Below, in pieces: positions 14,658 through 23,513 of a stretch of DNA of 38,975 nucleotides (the first letter of the stretch is position 1; each line of letters begins with the position of its first letter). Below the pieces are notes generated by a model. It made no database searches, was not told the DNA's origin, and saw nothing but the letters and a program-made list of their open reading frames with translations. Where the stretch lies: NCBI GenBank assembly GCA_015493635.1, contig WGCU01000002.1, forward strand, positions 1-38,975, in the 5' to 3' direction. The position numbers were made by a program, and so were the translations under genes. Origin of the DNA: Spirochaetaceae bacterium (GTDB lineage: Bacteria > Spirochaetota > Spirochaetia > B11-G9).

Positions 14658-15993
14658 ATAATTCCTCTTTAACTGAACTATTTACATATGGTGCAGTGCT
14701 GTCAAGCATTTTTCCCAAACGTCCGAAAAGCTGAATCCGCTCATCGAGAGAAAGTCCTTTCAATATTTTTGCATTTCCAAAAAGGGAAAGATGTTCATCG
14801 TAATTTGTCAGTTTTTCGTGGGCAATAAGCGCCCAGGTTGATGTGTTAAGATGAGAAAATAACGGAGTTTCAATCTCCGGGCAGTTAAAAGACTGACGTG
14901 ATGAATTGATGTCTACACCGCTGATCTGCATAAAATCAAATTTCCTGCACAGATCCATAACCCGTTGAAGTTGTTTAACGGTGTTTCTCGGTGGCATAAA
15001 CGTAACAGCTCTAAATCCAATTCCCTTTAGAATGGGGAAAAGTTTATCCAGATAAGAATCTTCAAAGGTCTGGGGAATCTTATCTCCTGTTTTATTTGTT
15101 TTCACATCTCCTAGATATGAGTAGGATGGAATTGCATCGATTGAAAGCGCAAATCTGACAACTGTTTCAACCGGAAGGCACTCAGTTTCCTTTGGCTGAA
15201 TAAAAAATGAAGGAAGTATTCCTCTTTTAAGTATTCCAAGAAGATCATAGAGGTAGTGAGTATTATTAACGTTTAACAGATACATCCTTGTTTTTTCTTG
15301 AAGAGATACATGCAGATTGTGTTCCAGGAAATCAACAACACCGGAACCGGTTCCATAGGCTTTCATGATTTTTCGTGCAAGAGCTGCAAGAATGTGGCGT
15401 TCAGTAATGGTCCCTCCCCTGTCAGCTTGGGAAAAAGCGTATACATCATTAGCAAAATCTATCTTTCCTATAGTACTTCCGGGTATTCCTGCAAGGACAG
15501 CGTTCAATGCTTCGACTTCTTTTTTACTCCGTTTCTCTCTTTCCTGCTGTACCGGTTTTAAAAACTCCGTAACCGTGCTGAAATGCCGTGCAGGAATTCC
15601 CTGTATTGTTATATAGGCAATACCTTTGGAATCAGGATTATTAAGACGTGAAGTCCGGAATGGTGTGTTAAAAAAATTAACTCTGGTCTCAAATCCTGAT
15701 GTAGAAGCTATATTGCATGCCGCACAGGCCCGGATGAATTCCCCGGCACCTGCAATGGTATCATGATCTATAATTCCAGCTGCTTTAAGCCCCGCTTTCC
15801 AGGAAGCAAAAGCTGCCCCGGAAGGGGAATAAGGGCTGAATGAATAGATAGTATGCACATGGTTATTTACCTCGTTATTGGGTCCTCTCGTTAATTTTCC
15901 GGTGGAAATGAGGCGGGAGAGTTCCCCAAGGGCTGATTCTCTTGCTGCACTATCACTGCTGTTCAGAGCAGCAGTAAGTGAGTCATACACCAA
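14650..15993 (-). CDS. PHP-domain putative metallohydrolase
   Basis: A 447-residue protein with the PHP metal-binding pattern: [15 protein letters not shown] (about 43-57, first motif), [14 protein letters not shown] (about 74-87, the D-H motif), SGFETRVNF (glutamate motif) and histidines in the C-terminal half ([21 protein letters not shown]). PHP proteins are trinuclear-metal phosphoesterases or hydrolases acting on substrates from histidinol phosphate to nucleotides; the substrate here is unknown. The start is TTG at 15993 (or GTG at 15990) after AAGGAGA, overlapping the E1 gene by 11 nt. Its place between E1 and two polyol-type dehydrogenases suggests it acts on a small phosphorylated or lactone-type intermediate. 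Confidence 0.75.
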   Translation of the reverse strand: MVYDSLTAALNSSDSAARESALGELSRLISTGKLTRGPNNEVNNHVHTIYSFSPYSPSGAAFASWKAGLKAAGIIDHDTIAGAGEFIRACAACNIASTSGFETRVNFFNTPFRTSRLNNPDSKGIAYITIQGIPARHFSTVTEFLKPVQQEREKRSKKEVEALNAVLAGIPGSTIGKIDFANDVYAFSQADRGGTITERHILAALARKIMKAYGTGSGVVDFLEHNLHVSLQEKTRMYLLNVNNTHYLYDLLGILKRGILPSFFIQPKETECLPVETVVRFALSIDAIPSYSYLGDVKTNKTGDKIPQTFEDSYLDKLFPILKGIGFRAVTFMPPRNTVKQLQRVMDLCRKFDFMQISGVDINSSRQSFNCPEIETPLFSHLNTSTWALIAHEKLTNYDEHLSLFGNAKILKGLSLDERIQLFGRLGKMLDSTAPYVNSSVKEELYE

Positions 15994-18442
15994 GGCTGCT
16001 TCTCCTTAAAAACTCGCCGTTGGTCTGGATAGTAGAAGGAACATGCCCTTTCAGGGGCAGAAGCTGTTCATGTACCGCATCAACAATCCATTCCTTTTGG
16101 GGAAAAAAGAGATCTTCCAGTTCAGCAGGAGGGGTAATCCAGTTTCGTGATCCAACAATAACAGGAGGCCCGTCAAGATAGTCAAATCCAAGTCTTCCAA
16201 GGTTTGATGCAACGGTATGCAGAAATGAACCCCGTTCAGATGCATCAGAAGCAAGAACCACTCTTCCTGTTTTTTTAAGTGATTCAAGAAGAATATCATA
16301 GTTCAAAGGGTTGAGAAATCTGAGATCTATTACTTCAGTTTCCAGTCCATACATTGATTTAAGAACTTCCGCTGCCTCAAGTGCAGTGTAGAGGGTTGCT
16401 CCCGCTGTAATCAGGGTAAGATCCTTTCCTGTTCTTTTTACCGAAGGTTCTCCTTCCGGAACGGTGTAGAATCCTTCAGGAACTCCTTCTTTGTGAAATC
16501 TTTCTCCTATTCCGTACAGGCGTTGACTCTCAAAGAAAATAACCGGGTCAGTTGAGGTCAGTGCAAGATTAAGCATTCCCTTCGCATCATACGGCGTTGC
16601 CGGAAACATGACTTTTAAACCCGGGATGTGTGCTACAAGGGCTGTCCAGTCCTGGGAGTGCTGAGCGCCGTATTTACTGCCGACTGAAACCCGTACAACG
16701 AGAGGCATCTTTAAAACACCTGCACTCATGGCCTGCCATTTAGGCATCTGGTTGAAAATTTCATCACCTGCCCTGCCCATGAAATCACAGTACATCAATT
16801 CAACGACAGCCCGTCCGCCGCACATGGCATATCCGACACCGCTTCCGATAATCGCGCCTTCAGAAATTGAAGTATTAAAGAGCCTGTGGTATGGGAGCGC
16901 TTCCGTAAGCCCCCGGTATACACCGAACGCTCCGCCCCAGTCCCTGTTTTCTTCTCCGTAAGCCACCATCGTCGGGTCCCGGTAAAATCCGTCAAGCATT
17001 GACTCAAAAAGAGCATCTCTCATGGCAAACGTTTTGGCTGGAGAATATTCTTTTCCTGTTTCATCGTAGGCAAACCGTTTCCTCCGGGACAGACTTTTTA
17101 AACGGGAATTCTCTTCTTTGGTAATACGTACTTCAGGAGTACCCTCTGCGAGTGCTTCAGCAACAATATTTGAATACATGACTGATTCGATAAATGCTCC
17201 GTTTACTCTGGGCGAGACAGTATCGTCTATAGCCAGGGAAAGGGTAGTCTTTATTTTTTCCTGTATCCTTTTCTCGTAATCACGGGCTTCGTCGATAGAT
17301 AAAATATTGTTTTTGACAAGGTAATCACGGTAGCCTCCAAGACTATCATGCTTTTTAAAGTTTTCTATTTCTTCTTTTGTTCTGTAGGAAGAAGCATCAG
17401 AAGGTGAATGACCGGTTAAACGGTACGTAATGGTTTCAGTAAAAACAGGACCTTTCCCTTCCATGAGTATTTTCTTCTTTCGTGCAACTGCATCAGCAAC
17501 GGCCAGGGGATTAAACCCGTCAATACGTTCAGAATGCATGTTGTCCGGGTTGACCCCGGCCCCAACCCTGGCGGCAATACCGTATCCCATGGTTTCACCG
17601 CTCGTCTGGCCGCCCATACCGTAAAAATTATTAAAAATATTAAGCATGAACGGAGGGGCCCCGCCCATTTCCTTATCCCACAGGGTCCGGTACTGGTCCA
17701 TGGCACCGAGAGACAGGGCTTCCCATACTGGTCCGCACCCTAAAGCAGCATCGCCGATATTACCGATGACAATACCAGGTTTCCTGTTTATTCGTTTATA
17801 CAAAGCGGCTCCTGCAGAAATGTCTGCACTGCCGCCGACAATGGCATTATTGGGCATGCTTCCGAAAGGGGCAAAAAACGTATGCATCGAACCGCCGAGC
17901 CCCCTGTTAAATCCGGTTGAGCGGGCGAAGATTTCTGCAAGGGCTCCATAGAGAACAAAATCTTCCGCAAGATCATGAACCTCAGCATGTTTGGAAGCAT
18001 TCTCTACAACCTTCAGGCATCGTCCACTATCAAAGGTCTCCATAATTTGACGGAGCTGCTCATCAGGAAGTTTGTCAATGGCAGAAAAACACTTGGCAAG
18101 AATTTCCCCGTGGCTTCTGTGGGACCCGAATATAAAATCAGTCACATCGAGATTTACAGACTGCCCAACCGCGGCAGATTCCTGTCCTGCTGAAAGATGA
18201 GCGGGACCTCTGTGATTATAACGAATACCAGCGTAACTATTCTCCTGTTTTATGGAATTGAGCATCATTTCAAATTCCCGGATAATCAGCATGTCCCAAT
18301 ATATCTTTTTGAGACCATCCTCCCCGTAGAGATTTATTTCCTTTTTAATATCCGGTTCGTACGAATTCAGCGGAATATTTTTGATTTTGAGTGTTCCTTT
18401 TTCACGAATTTTCTCAGGATCAACAACGATACTTTTAGGCAT
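15983..18442 (-). CDS. Fused alpha/beta E1 component of a 2-oxoacid dehydrogenase-type complex
   Basis: An 819-residue fusion. Residues about 40-400 are the E1-alpha (TPP-binding) half: [27 protein letters not shown], then [19 protein letters not shown] and NIFNNFYGM as the two ends of the TPP/Mg motif. Residues about 480-810 are the E1-beta (transketolase-pyrimidine plus C-terminal) half: [51 protein letters not shown] is replaced by GDA, and the spacer to the NN is about 12 residues longer than usual. The oxidised substrate could be pyruvate, a branched oxoacid, acetoin or something else. AGGAGG precedes the ATG. It follows E3 by 10 nt and overlaps the PHP gene. Confidence 0.88.
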   Translation of the reverse strand: MPKSIVVDPEKIREKGTLKIKNIPLNSYEPDIKKEINLYGEDGLKKIYWDMLIIREFEMMLNSIKQENSYAGIRYNHRGPAHLSAGQESAAVGQSVNLDVTDFIFGSHRSHGEILAKCFSAIDKLPDEQLRQIMETFDSGRCLKVVENASKHAEVHDLAEDFVLYGALAEIFARSTGFNRGLGGSMHTFFAPFGSMPNNAIVGGSADISAGAALYKRINRKPGIVIGNIGDAALGCGPVWEALSLGAMDQYRTLWDKEMGGAPPFMLNIFNNFYGMGGQTSGETMGYGIAARVGAGVNPDNMHSERIDGFNPLAVADAVARKKKILMEGKGPVFTETITYRLTGHSPSDASSYRTKEEIENFKKHDSLGGYRDYLVKNNILSIDEARDYEKRIQEKIKTTLSLAIDDTVSPRVNGAFIESVMYSNIVAEALAEGTPEVRITKEENSRLKSLSRRKRFAYDETGKEYSPAKTFAMRDALFESMLDGFYRDPTMVAYGEENRDWGGAFGVYRGLTEALPYHRLFNTSISEGAIIGSGVGYAMCGGRAVVELMYCDFMGRAGDEIFNQMPKWQAMSAGVLKMPLVVRVSVGSKYGAQHSQDWTALVAHIPGLKVMFPATPYDAKGMLNLALTSTDPVIFFESQRLYGIGERFHKEGVPEGFYTVPEGEPSVKRTGKDLTLITAGATLYTALEAAEVLKSMYGLETEVIDLRFLNPLNYDILLESLKKTGRVVLASDASERGSFLHTVASNLGRLGFDYLDGPPVIVGSRNWITPPAELEDLFFPQKEWIVDAVHEQLLPLKGHVPSTIQTNGEFLRRSSLGV

Positions 18443-18452
18443 ATTTTCCTCC

Positions 18453-19781
18453 TTATGTTAGAGACCATACTGCATCCCTGATTACCTCCGAGAGGCTGGG
18501 ATGCGGGTAAACAATTTGTTTTACTTCTTCTATACGCAGTTCGGCTTCTATAATTCCTGCAGCTCCGGCGATAAGTTCGGAACTTACCCCTCCTACAAGG
18601 TGAATCCCCACTATGATTCCTGTTTCTGCATCGGTAACGATTTTACACATTCCTCTGCCCTTTCCATGCTCTGCGAAGTACCGGCTGTTATTTTTCATCT
18701 GAAACATGCCGCTGTGGACATTTAAACCGCTTTCATGGGCTTCTTTTTCCGTAAAACCGCATCCTGCTGCTTCAGGTATCGTATACACTGCCCAGGGAAT
18801 TGCGTTATACCGCATTCTGTCCCTCTTGTCGCAGATAGTATTTACCGCTACTTCTCCCATACGGGAGGCTGAATGGGCAAGCATTGATTTCCCTGTTACA
18901 TCGCCGATAGCATAGATTCCGGGTATGTTCGTTTCCATTTTTTCATTGACAGAAAGAAACCCTTTGCGGTAGGCAAGATTTAACTTCTGCAAAGAACCGG
19001 TATTTGCCTTCCTTCCTGCAGCAATAAGGATGAGATCCGAAGCAACAGATGCTTCGGATTCTTCCCGGGAATAGAAGACAGTATTATTCTCAATACGGTC
19101 GACTTTTGCATTCAGATAAAAATCAACATCTTTCATCTCTGTACGGACAATTCTTGCCATACGGTCTTCCATCATGGGTAATACTTCCGGCAGCATCTCA
19201 ATTACTGATACCTTTACCCCTACTGTTGAAAAGAGAGAAGCAAACTCCATCCCGATAACACCGCCTCCGATTATTGTAAGAGAGGAGGGAAGTTTTTGTA
19301 TCTGCAGCAATTCACGGCTTGTTATAACAGATGAACTGTCTATTCCCGGTATAGGCGGCACTGAAGGAGATGATCCGGTGGCAATGATTATGGAACCGGC
19401 TTTATATATCTTTTCTCCTGCCTGAACACTATTATCAGGGAGAAGCGTTCCCTCTTCGTAGAGGACATCAACATTATGTTCCTTCATAAGAAAATCAACG
19501 CCGTGAACCATCGTGGAAACAACAGTGTTCTTCCAGTGCATTGCCTGCTGAAAATTAAATGAAACGTTATCTGCTTCAACTCCGTACTGCCCGGAAAACT
19601 GTGCATTTTTAAATAGTTTTGCTGAATGGAGGAGGCTTTTGGTCGGTACACAGCCGTGATTCAAACATACTCCACCAAGGGTTTCCTTTTCTATAAGTAA
19701 AACCTTTTTACCCTTCTGCCCTGCTCTTTCGGCAGCCACATAGCCTCCAGGGCCTCCGCCCAGTATTATAATATCATACAT
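18453..19781 (-). CDS. lpdA: Dihydrolipoyl dehydrogenase (E3)
   Basis: A 442-residue FAD/NAD disulphide oxidoreductase. It has the [18 protein letters not shown] motif at residues 8-22, the redox-active CLNHGC (Cys39 and Cys44), a second glycine motif [15 protein letters not shown] for NAD, and [16 protein letters not shown]. The C-terminal HPHPSLSEV-type active-site histidine is seen as [10 protein letters not shown]. It reoxidises the lipoyl groups of E2. It is second in the operon, 8 nt after E2 and 10 nt before E1, and so dedicated to this complex; a housekeeping E3 may exist elsewhere. Confidence 0.93.
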   Translation of the reverse strand: MYDIIILGGGPGGYVAAERAGQKGKKVLLIEKETLGGVCLNHGCVPTKSLLHSAKLFKNAQFSGQYGVEADNVSFNFQQAMHWKNTVVSTMVHGVDFLMKEHNVDVLYEEGTLLPDNSVQAGEKIYKAGSIIIATGSSPSVPPIPGIDSSSVITSRELLQIQKLPSSLTIIGGGVIGMEFASLFSTVGVKVSVIEMLPEVLPMMEDRMARIVRTEMKDVDFYLNAKVDRIENNTVFYSREESEASVASDLILIAAGRKANTGSLQKLNLAYRKGFLSVNEKMETNIPGIYAIGDVTGKSMLAHSASRMGEVAVNTICDKRDRMRYNAIPWAVYTIPEAAGCGFTEKEAHESGLNVHSGMFQMKNNSRYFAEHGKGRGMCKIVTDAETGIIVGIHLVGGVSSELIAGAAGIIEAELRIEEVKQIVYPHPSLSEVIRDAVWSLT

Positions 19782-19789
19782 ATTTATTC

Positions 19790-21058
19790 CTATACTGCCG
19801 TAATAATATCAATTTCTTTTATCATTTTGCAAAGTTTCTGGAGAAATGCCGCAGCTGGTGCACCGTCAACTGCCTGATGATTAACGGTAAGAGAAAGTCC
19901 AATAAAGGGGATGTGTTTTATCTCTCCCGCTTCCAGCACAGGTTTCTGTTCTATTGAACATACACCGAGGATGGCAACCTCTGGAATATTTAGAACCGGA
20001 GTAAACCATTCTACCCCGAGGGTTCCAAGATTGGTTACCGTAAAAGTGCTCCCTGTCAGATCATCAGGGGACACCGTGTTCTCATCAACTCTGCGGTACA
20101 TATCCCGTGTTTTCTTTGAAAGTTGTTTTAAGCTCAGGGTTTCAACGCTTCGCAAAACAGGTACCAGGAGCCCGCGGGGAGTATCAACCGCTACTCCCAG
20201 ATCAACAGTGCTGAAAGTCTTAATGGTATCACCCAGAAAATGTGCATTTATATCCGGAAAAGAGAGAAGTGTCCGCGACAATGCAAAAAGAATACTATCA
20301 TTGATGGTAATACCGCGCAAACCCAATTCAGGATCACTTTCTTTAAATTTTTGTCTTAAAGCGAGAAGAGCACGGGCATCTGCCGAAGAATGGATTGTGT
20401 ACTGTGCCGTTGTTGAAAGGGATCGGTGCATAGTTTCCGCTATAACTTTCCGTATCCCCTTTACTGAAATATCCGAAGAAAGAATTCTCCCTCCGATTCC
20501 GCTTCCCTGTACCGGTATTCTGCTGTCCTGTTTTTTAGCGCTATCATAGGCAGCAGGTGATATCGATGGTCCTGATGTTATTGCAGCTGTCACATCCTGT
20601 TCTATTATGCGTCCATGGGGGCCTGATCCTGTGAGTGTATGTATGTCAACGTTTTTCTTATCTGCTTTTTTTTTCGCCCGGGGAGAAATTCCCTTTTTAA
20701 CATCCTGTTCGATCCGGGCAGGAAAATCTACACTATTTTCTAATTGTTCAATTTTATGCACATCTTTTTGAATTTTGTTCTGTACAACTTCTTGAGTATC
20801 TTTCTGTGTAATTTTTTCGCCCGGTTCTCCAATAACAGCTATTGGAGTAAAGACGGGAACTTCATCTCCTTCCTTGTACAGGATATCAAGAATAGTGCCG
20901 CTCTTTGTTGATTCAACATCAACTGTTGCTTTATCTGTTTCAACAACACACAGGAGATCACCTTCGGAAACAATATCGTTTTCTTTGACATTCCATTCGA
21001 CAATTATACAGGATTCTACCGAATTTCCCAGTTTTGGCATTAATATTTCTTCTGACAT
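19790..21058 (-). CDS. Dihydrolipoamide acyltransferase (E2)
   Basis: A 422-residue E2 core protein. An N-terminal lipoyl domain has ETDKATVDVES with lipoyl-lysine Lys43. A peripheral subunit-binding domain follows (ISPRAKKKADKKNVDIHTL, GSGPHGRIIEQDV, about 128-165), then a probable second short PSBD-like stretch (IPVQGSGIGGRILSSDI) and the catalytic domain ending in NHQAVDGAPAAAFL, which carries the His and Asp of the HxxxDG motif. It transfers an acyl group from E1 to CoA. The chosen ATG at 21058 follows GGAGG by 4 nt; an in-frame upstream start at 21076 would add six residues. It is the first gene of the six-gene operon, divergent from a DeoR regulator. Confidence 0.92.
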   Translation of the reverse strand: MSEEILMPKLGNSVESCIIVEWNVKENDIVSEGDLLCVVETDKATVDVESTKSGTILDILYKEGDEVPVFTPIAVIGEPGEKITQKDTQEVVQNKIQKDVHKIEQLENSVDFPARIEQDVKKGISPRAKKKADKKNVDIHTLTGSGPHGRIIEQDVTAAITSGPSISPAAYDSAKKQDSRIPVQGSGIGGRILSSDISVKGIRKVIAETMHRSLSTTAQYTIHSSADARALLALRQKFKESDPELGLRGITINDSILFALSRTLLSFPDINAHFLGDTIKTFSTVDLGVAVDTPRGLLVPVLRSVETLSLKQLSKKTRDMYRRVDENTVSPDDLTGSTFTVTNLGTLGVEWFTPVLNIPEVAILGVCSIEQKPVLEAGEIKHIPFIGLSLTVNHQAVDGAPAAAFLQKLCKMIKEIDIITAV

Positions 21059-21179
21059 AGATCCTCCACTATTCATAAATTTACGTAACCCTTTACAATA
21101 TATTATATATCGCTTAACATTGCAAGTAGGTCTATCATTTTTCTTTAAAATACGGTAAAATTCATATTAAAGAGGTTAT
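21059..21179. promoter_or_regulatory. Overlapping divergent promoters between the E2 operon and deoR-type regulator
   Basis: Towards the operon (minus): TTGCAA (21120-21125), 17 bp, TATATT (21097-21102), then GGAGG before the ATG at 21058. Towards the regulator (plus): TTTACA (21092-21097), 17 bp, TAACAT (21115-21120). The two promoters lie on top of each other head-on, with the near-palindrome ATATATTATATAT (21098-21110) in the middle. A repressor binding here would control both directions. No DeoR-family operator consensus was recognised. Confidence 0.5.
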
Positions 21180-21935
21180 ATGAATACAAGTATTACAGAC
21201 AGAGAAAAGAAAATTCTGGAATTATTGACTGAAGAAAACAATTTAACGGTTAATGAAATCAGCAGCCGTTTGAACGTCTCAAGGGTGACCATCCGCAGCG
21301 ATTTCAATTCTCTGGAAGAAAAAGGTTTGATCGTACGAATAAGAGGAGGAGCTTTCCCCGCTTTCCACCCTGAAATTCTGGAATCCCAGAAAACCATGGT
21401 TCATGAGAAAATAAGAATTGCCAAAGCTGCTGCTGCTCTCATATCAGATGGAGATACTATCATGATAAATGACGGGACAACATCTTCTCTTATTCCAAAG
21501 TTTCTTCTGGGGAAACGTGATATCAGAATCGTTACAAATTCAACACTGATTTTTACCTATGCGCGTATCAATCCCTCTTTGCATCTTACCCTGGTTGGAG
21601 GAGAGTTCCGACCGTCTTCAGAAGCTATTGTTGGACCTATCGCGTTGAAGGATCTTGAAAACTACCATGTTAAGTATGCTTTTCTCGGGACAGGAGGGTT
21701 TTCCCGGGAAACAGGTCTTACCTCTCAGCTTGTTGACGGAGCTGAAATTTTCCGGAAGATGTGCACACAGGCGGAAAAGGTAGTCGTCGTCGCTGATTCT
21801 TCAAAATACGGTAAAAACGGATTCGTAAAGATATTTCCTCTTGACCGTATGGACATTTTGATAACAGATAACGGTCTTGATTCCCAAACAGTGGAGAATT
21901 TAGAGGATGAGGAGTTCATGATAAAGCTGGTCTGA
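21180..21935 (+). CDS. DeoR/GlpR-family transcriptional regulator
   Basis: A 251-residue regulator. The N-terminal helix-turn-helix (about 6-60) includes LTVNEISSRLNVSRVTIRSD and the family-typical RIRGGAF. The C-terminal DeoRC sugar-phosphate-sensing domain (about 75-235) includes DGDTIMINDGTTS, TNSTLI and VVVVADSSKYGKNGF, where the ligand phosphate is normally bound. Family members usually repress sugar catabolic genes and release on binding a phosphorylated intermediate. The divergent arrangement over a shared promoter region makes the E2-E3-E1-PHP-SDR-ADH operon the probable target. Its stop TGA directly abuts the stop of the convergent LuxR-type gene in the hexamer TGATCA. Confidence 0.9.
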   Translation: MNTSITDREKKILELLTEENNLTVNEISSRLNVSRVTIRSDFNSLEEKGLIVRIRGGAFPAFHPEILESQKTMVHEKIRIAKAAAALISDGDTIMINDGTTSSLIPKFLLGKRDIRIVTNSTLIFTYARINPSLHLTLVGGEFRPSSEAIVGPIALKDLENYHVKYAFLGTGGFSRETGLTSQLVDGAEIFRKMCTQAEKVVVVADSSKYGKNGFVKIFPLDRMDILITDNGLDSQTVENLEDEEFMIKLV

Positions 21936-22742
21936 TCATCCTTGGAAATTATACTGGCAGAGATCTATTACCGTAAACCTGTTGTCAGCTCCCAGCTTGT
22001 TAAAAATATTGTAAAGATGGAGTTTGACTGTCGATTCCGAGATATTCAGCCTCTCAGCTATCTCTTTGTTACTTGCTTTATACTTTACAAGTACGCGGAG
22101 CACCCGTCCCTCAGCTGGCGTTATCTTTGCGCCTTTCAAATCATAGGGTATTTTTTCTTTTTCTATGGTATCTATTTTTGCCTGTATTGTTTTATAGTTT
22201 GATTTAAGATACCTATTTTCTCTAAAAAGTTGTTCATCCCGGTCAAAAATATCTTTCCAGATTGCCAGGATGAAAAGTATCATAAAAATTGAAAATTCAA
22301 GAAGCCCGTTTTTTAGGATAAAAACATGTGCGTTGTTAACATAAGCGGAGACCTGAGCCATAACAACAAAAAAAACGATAAGAAGAATATATTTAACCTT
22401 TTTATGAATATCAAAGTATCCATATTGCCGCGCAAGGAGCCAGCCCATGAAGAAAAGGCTTGGTCCGTACACTTCATTGAACGAAGTGAGTATATTGGCA
22501 ACACCGGTTAAGCTGATTGCCAGTACCTGCAGTAATTTCATTACTTTATTTTCAAAAAACATGCTCAAGTAGCCAGGAATAAAAAGGAGAAAATCAAGCC
22601 ACACATTCATTGCAAGAAGAGCCTCTCCGAAACTTGAACCATTATACATGTTTCCCAACAGATTCATGATAATGACGAACGTGCCGACCGTAGAGATAAG
22701 GAATCCCACCCTTTTCTGTATTGTGTCGATTCTGAATTTCAT
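21936..22742 (-). CDS. Membrane-embedded LuxR-type regulator
   Basis: A 268-residue protein. About six hydrophobic helices fill residues 10-160 (for example FLISTVGTFVIIMNLLGN, WLDFLLFIPGYLSMFF, ILLIVFFVVMAQVSAYV, SIFMILFILAIW). A charged, probably coiled-coil linker follows (about 162-195), then a LuxR-type helix-turn-helix (about 200-265: ITPAEGRVLRVLVKY, NKEIAERLNISESTVKLHLY). A membrane sensor fused directly to a DNA-binding domain would need to bind DNA at the membrane. The start is the ATG at 22742, which overlaps the upstream stop as ATGA with GGAGAGG upstream; a TTG at 22748 is the alternative. The partner gene upstream encodes an unknown soluble protein, probably part of the same pathway. 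Confidence 0.8.
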   Translation of the reverse strand: MKFRIDTIQKRVGFLISTVGTFVIIMNLLGNMYNGSSFGEALLAMNVWLDFLLFIPGYLSMFFENKVMKLLQVLAISLTGVANILTSFNEVYGPSLFFMGWLLARQYGYFDIHKKVKYILLIVFFVVMAQVSAYVNNAHVFILKNGLLEFSIFMILFILAIWKDIFDRDEQLFRENRYLKSNYKTIQAKIDTIEKEKIPYDLKGAKITPAEGRVLRVLVKYKASNKEIAERLNISESTVKLHLYNIFNKLGADNRFTVIDLCQYNFQG

Positions 22743-23263
22743 TGCCAAATACCTCTCCGAGCTTCTTCTATAGAGTAAATCTCAAACAGTTCATTATTCT
22801 GACATTTTGAAATTGTTGTTACCAGATTTTCTGACATCTCATTATAATCCCAGATGCCAAGTGCTACAGGGTTGTACTTACCTCTTTCAAGATCATGAGC
22901 ACGGTCTTTATTATAATTTGAGAGCATACACAACGCAAGGAGGCTGTTACTTGCATCGATAACATCTCTTTTCCCTGATGTGTAGTGTGTTACAGGGTGC
23001 AGCCTGCTGAAAACATTGTCATTATCAATCTCTCTATGAACAAATATTGTTTTTCCGATCTCTGTAAGAGAAAGAAGATAAAGTGACAGATGGCTGAATG
23101 AAACAATCTCCGCTTTGCGGGATTCTGCTATATAAGGTGTTGCTGCAATGAGTTTTGCAAGTTTGTTAGTAGACAGCCATTCTTTTTCAGCTATACCGTA
23201 ATTAAAAACGACAGAAATTTTGTTTACAAAATCGTCCCACTTTTTATCATCGAATTGAGTCAA
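22739..23263 (-). CDS. Unknown protein upstream of the membrane LuxR regulator
   Basis: A 174-residue soluble protein with no signal peptide, no membrane segment and no motif I recognise. Visible features are a mixed helical N-terminal half (KLAKLIAATPYIAESRKAEI), a central IFVHREIDNDNVFSRLHPVT segment, and a helical C-terminus. The start is TTG at 23263 with GAGGGGAG 8 nt upstream. It is translationally coupled to the LuxR-type gene through an ATGA overlap, so it probably modulates that regulator or shares its function. Its promoter carries four tandem 14-bp repeats, suggesting tight regulation. Confidence 0.7.
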   Translation of the reverse strand: MTQFDDKKWDDFVNKISVVFNYGIAEKEWLSTNKLAKLIAATPYIAESRKAEIVSFSHLSLYLLSLTEIGKTIFVHREIDNDNVFSRLHPVTHYTSGKRDVIDASNSLLALCMLSNYNKDRAHDLERGKYNPVALGIWDYNEMSENLVTTISKCQNNELFEIYSIEEARRGIWQ

Positions 23264-23302
23264 AATGGATACTCCCCTCTTGAAATATTAAATCTGTGTA
23301 TT

Positions 23303-23331
23303 ATTATAAACCGGATATGAACTTTTTGAAA
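23303..23331 (-). promoter_or_regulatory. Putative promoter of the unknown/LuxR-type operon
   Basis: On the minus strand, a perfect TATAAT (23303-23308) with a weak TTTCAA (23326-23331) 17 bp upstream. The weak -35 and the tandem repeats that cover it (23321-23376) are what one expects of an activator-dependent promoter. Confidence 0.45.
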
Positions 23332-23376
23332 TATACTTTTTTAAATAAACTTTTTTAATTTTACTCTTTATAATTG
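23321..23376. repeat. Four tandem 14-bp direct repeats in a promoter
   Basis: Units ACTTTTTGAAATAT (23321-23334), ACTTTTTTAAATAA (23335-23348), ACTTTTTTAATTTT (23349-23362) and ACTCTTTATAATTG (23363-23376) follow each other with no spacer. The ACTnTTT core is kept in all four. They cover the -35 and the upstream region of the unknown/LuxR operon promoter, and lie about 80 bp upstream of the Nudix promoter on the other strand. They are candidate binding sites for the LuxR-type protein or an unknown activator. Confidence 0.6.
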
Positions 23377-23453
23377 TTTTCATTGTAAGGTATTCTTGCA
23401 TAAAGTACATACAACCGTAGTATTAATTTTACTTAACTTTGCATAAATTTGGA

Positions 23454-23459
23454 TATAAT
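23454..23459 (+). promoter_or_regulatory. Putative -10 element of the Nudix gene
   Basis: A TATAAT at 23454-23459 lies 54 nt before the start codon. No good -35 is seen at 16-18 bp (ACTTAA is the best), so the promoter assignment is tentative. Confidence 0.35.
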
Positions 23460-23513
23460 GGAGATAAAAAAATAAACCTATAGTTAATATATTGGAAAAT
23501 TTGGAGAAATTAT

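Noticed and set aside
14119-14661. 180-codon open frame antisense to the SDR gene
   Set aside because: Shadow of a gene with intact Rossmann and YxxxK motifs; Ser-rich antisense composition.
19911-20549. 212-codon open frame on the plus strand inside the E2 gene
   Set aside because: Antisense to a well-supported dihydrolipoamide acyltransferase; no family features and no ribosome-binding site.
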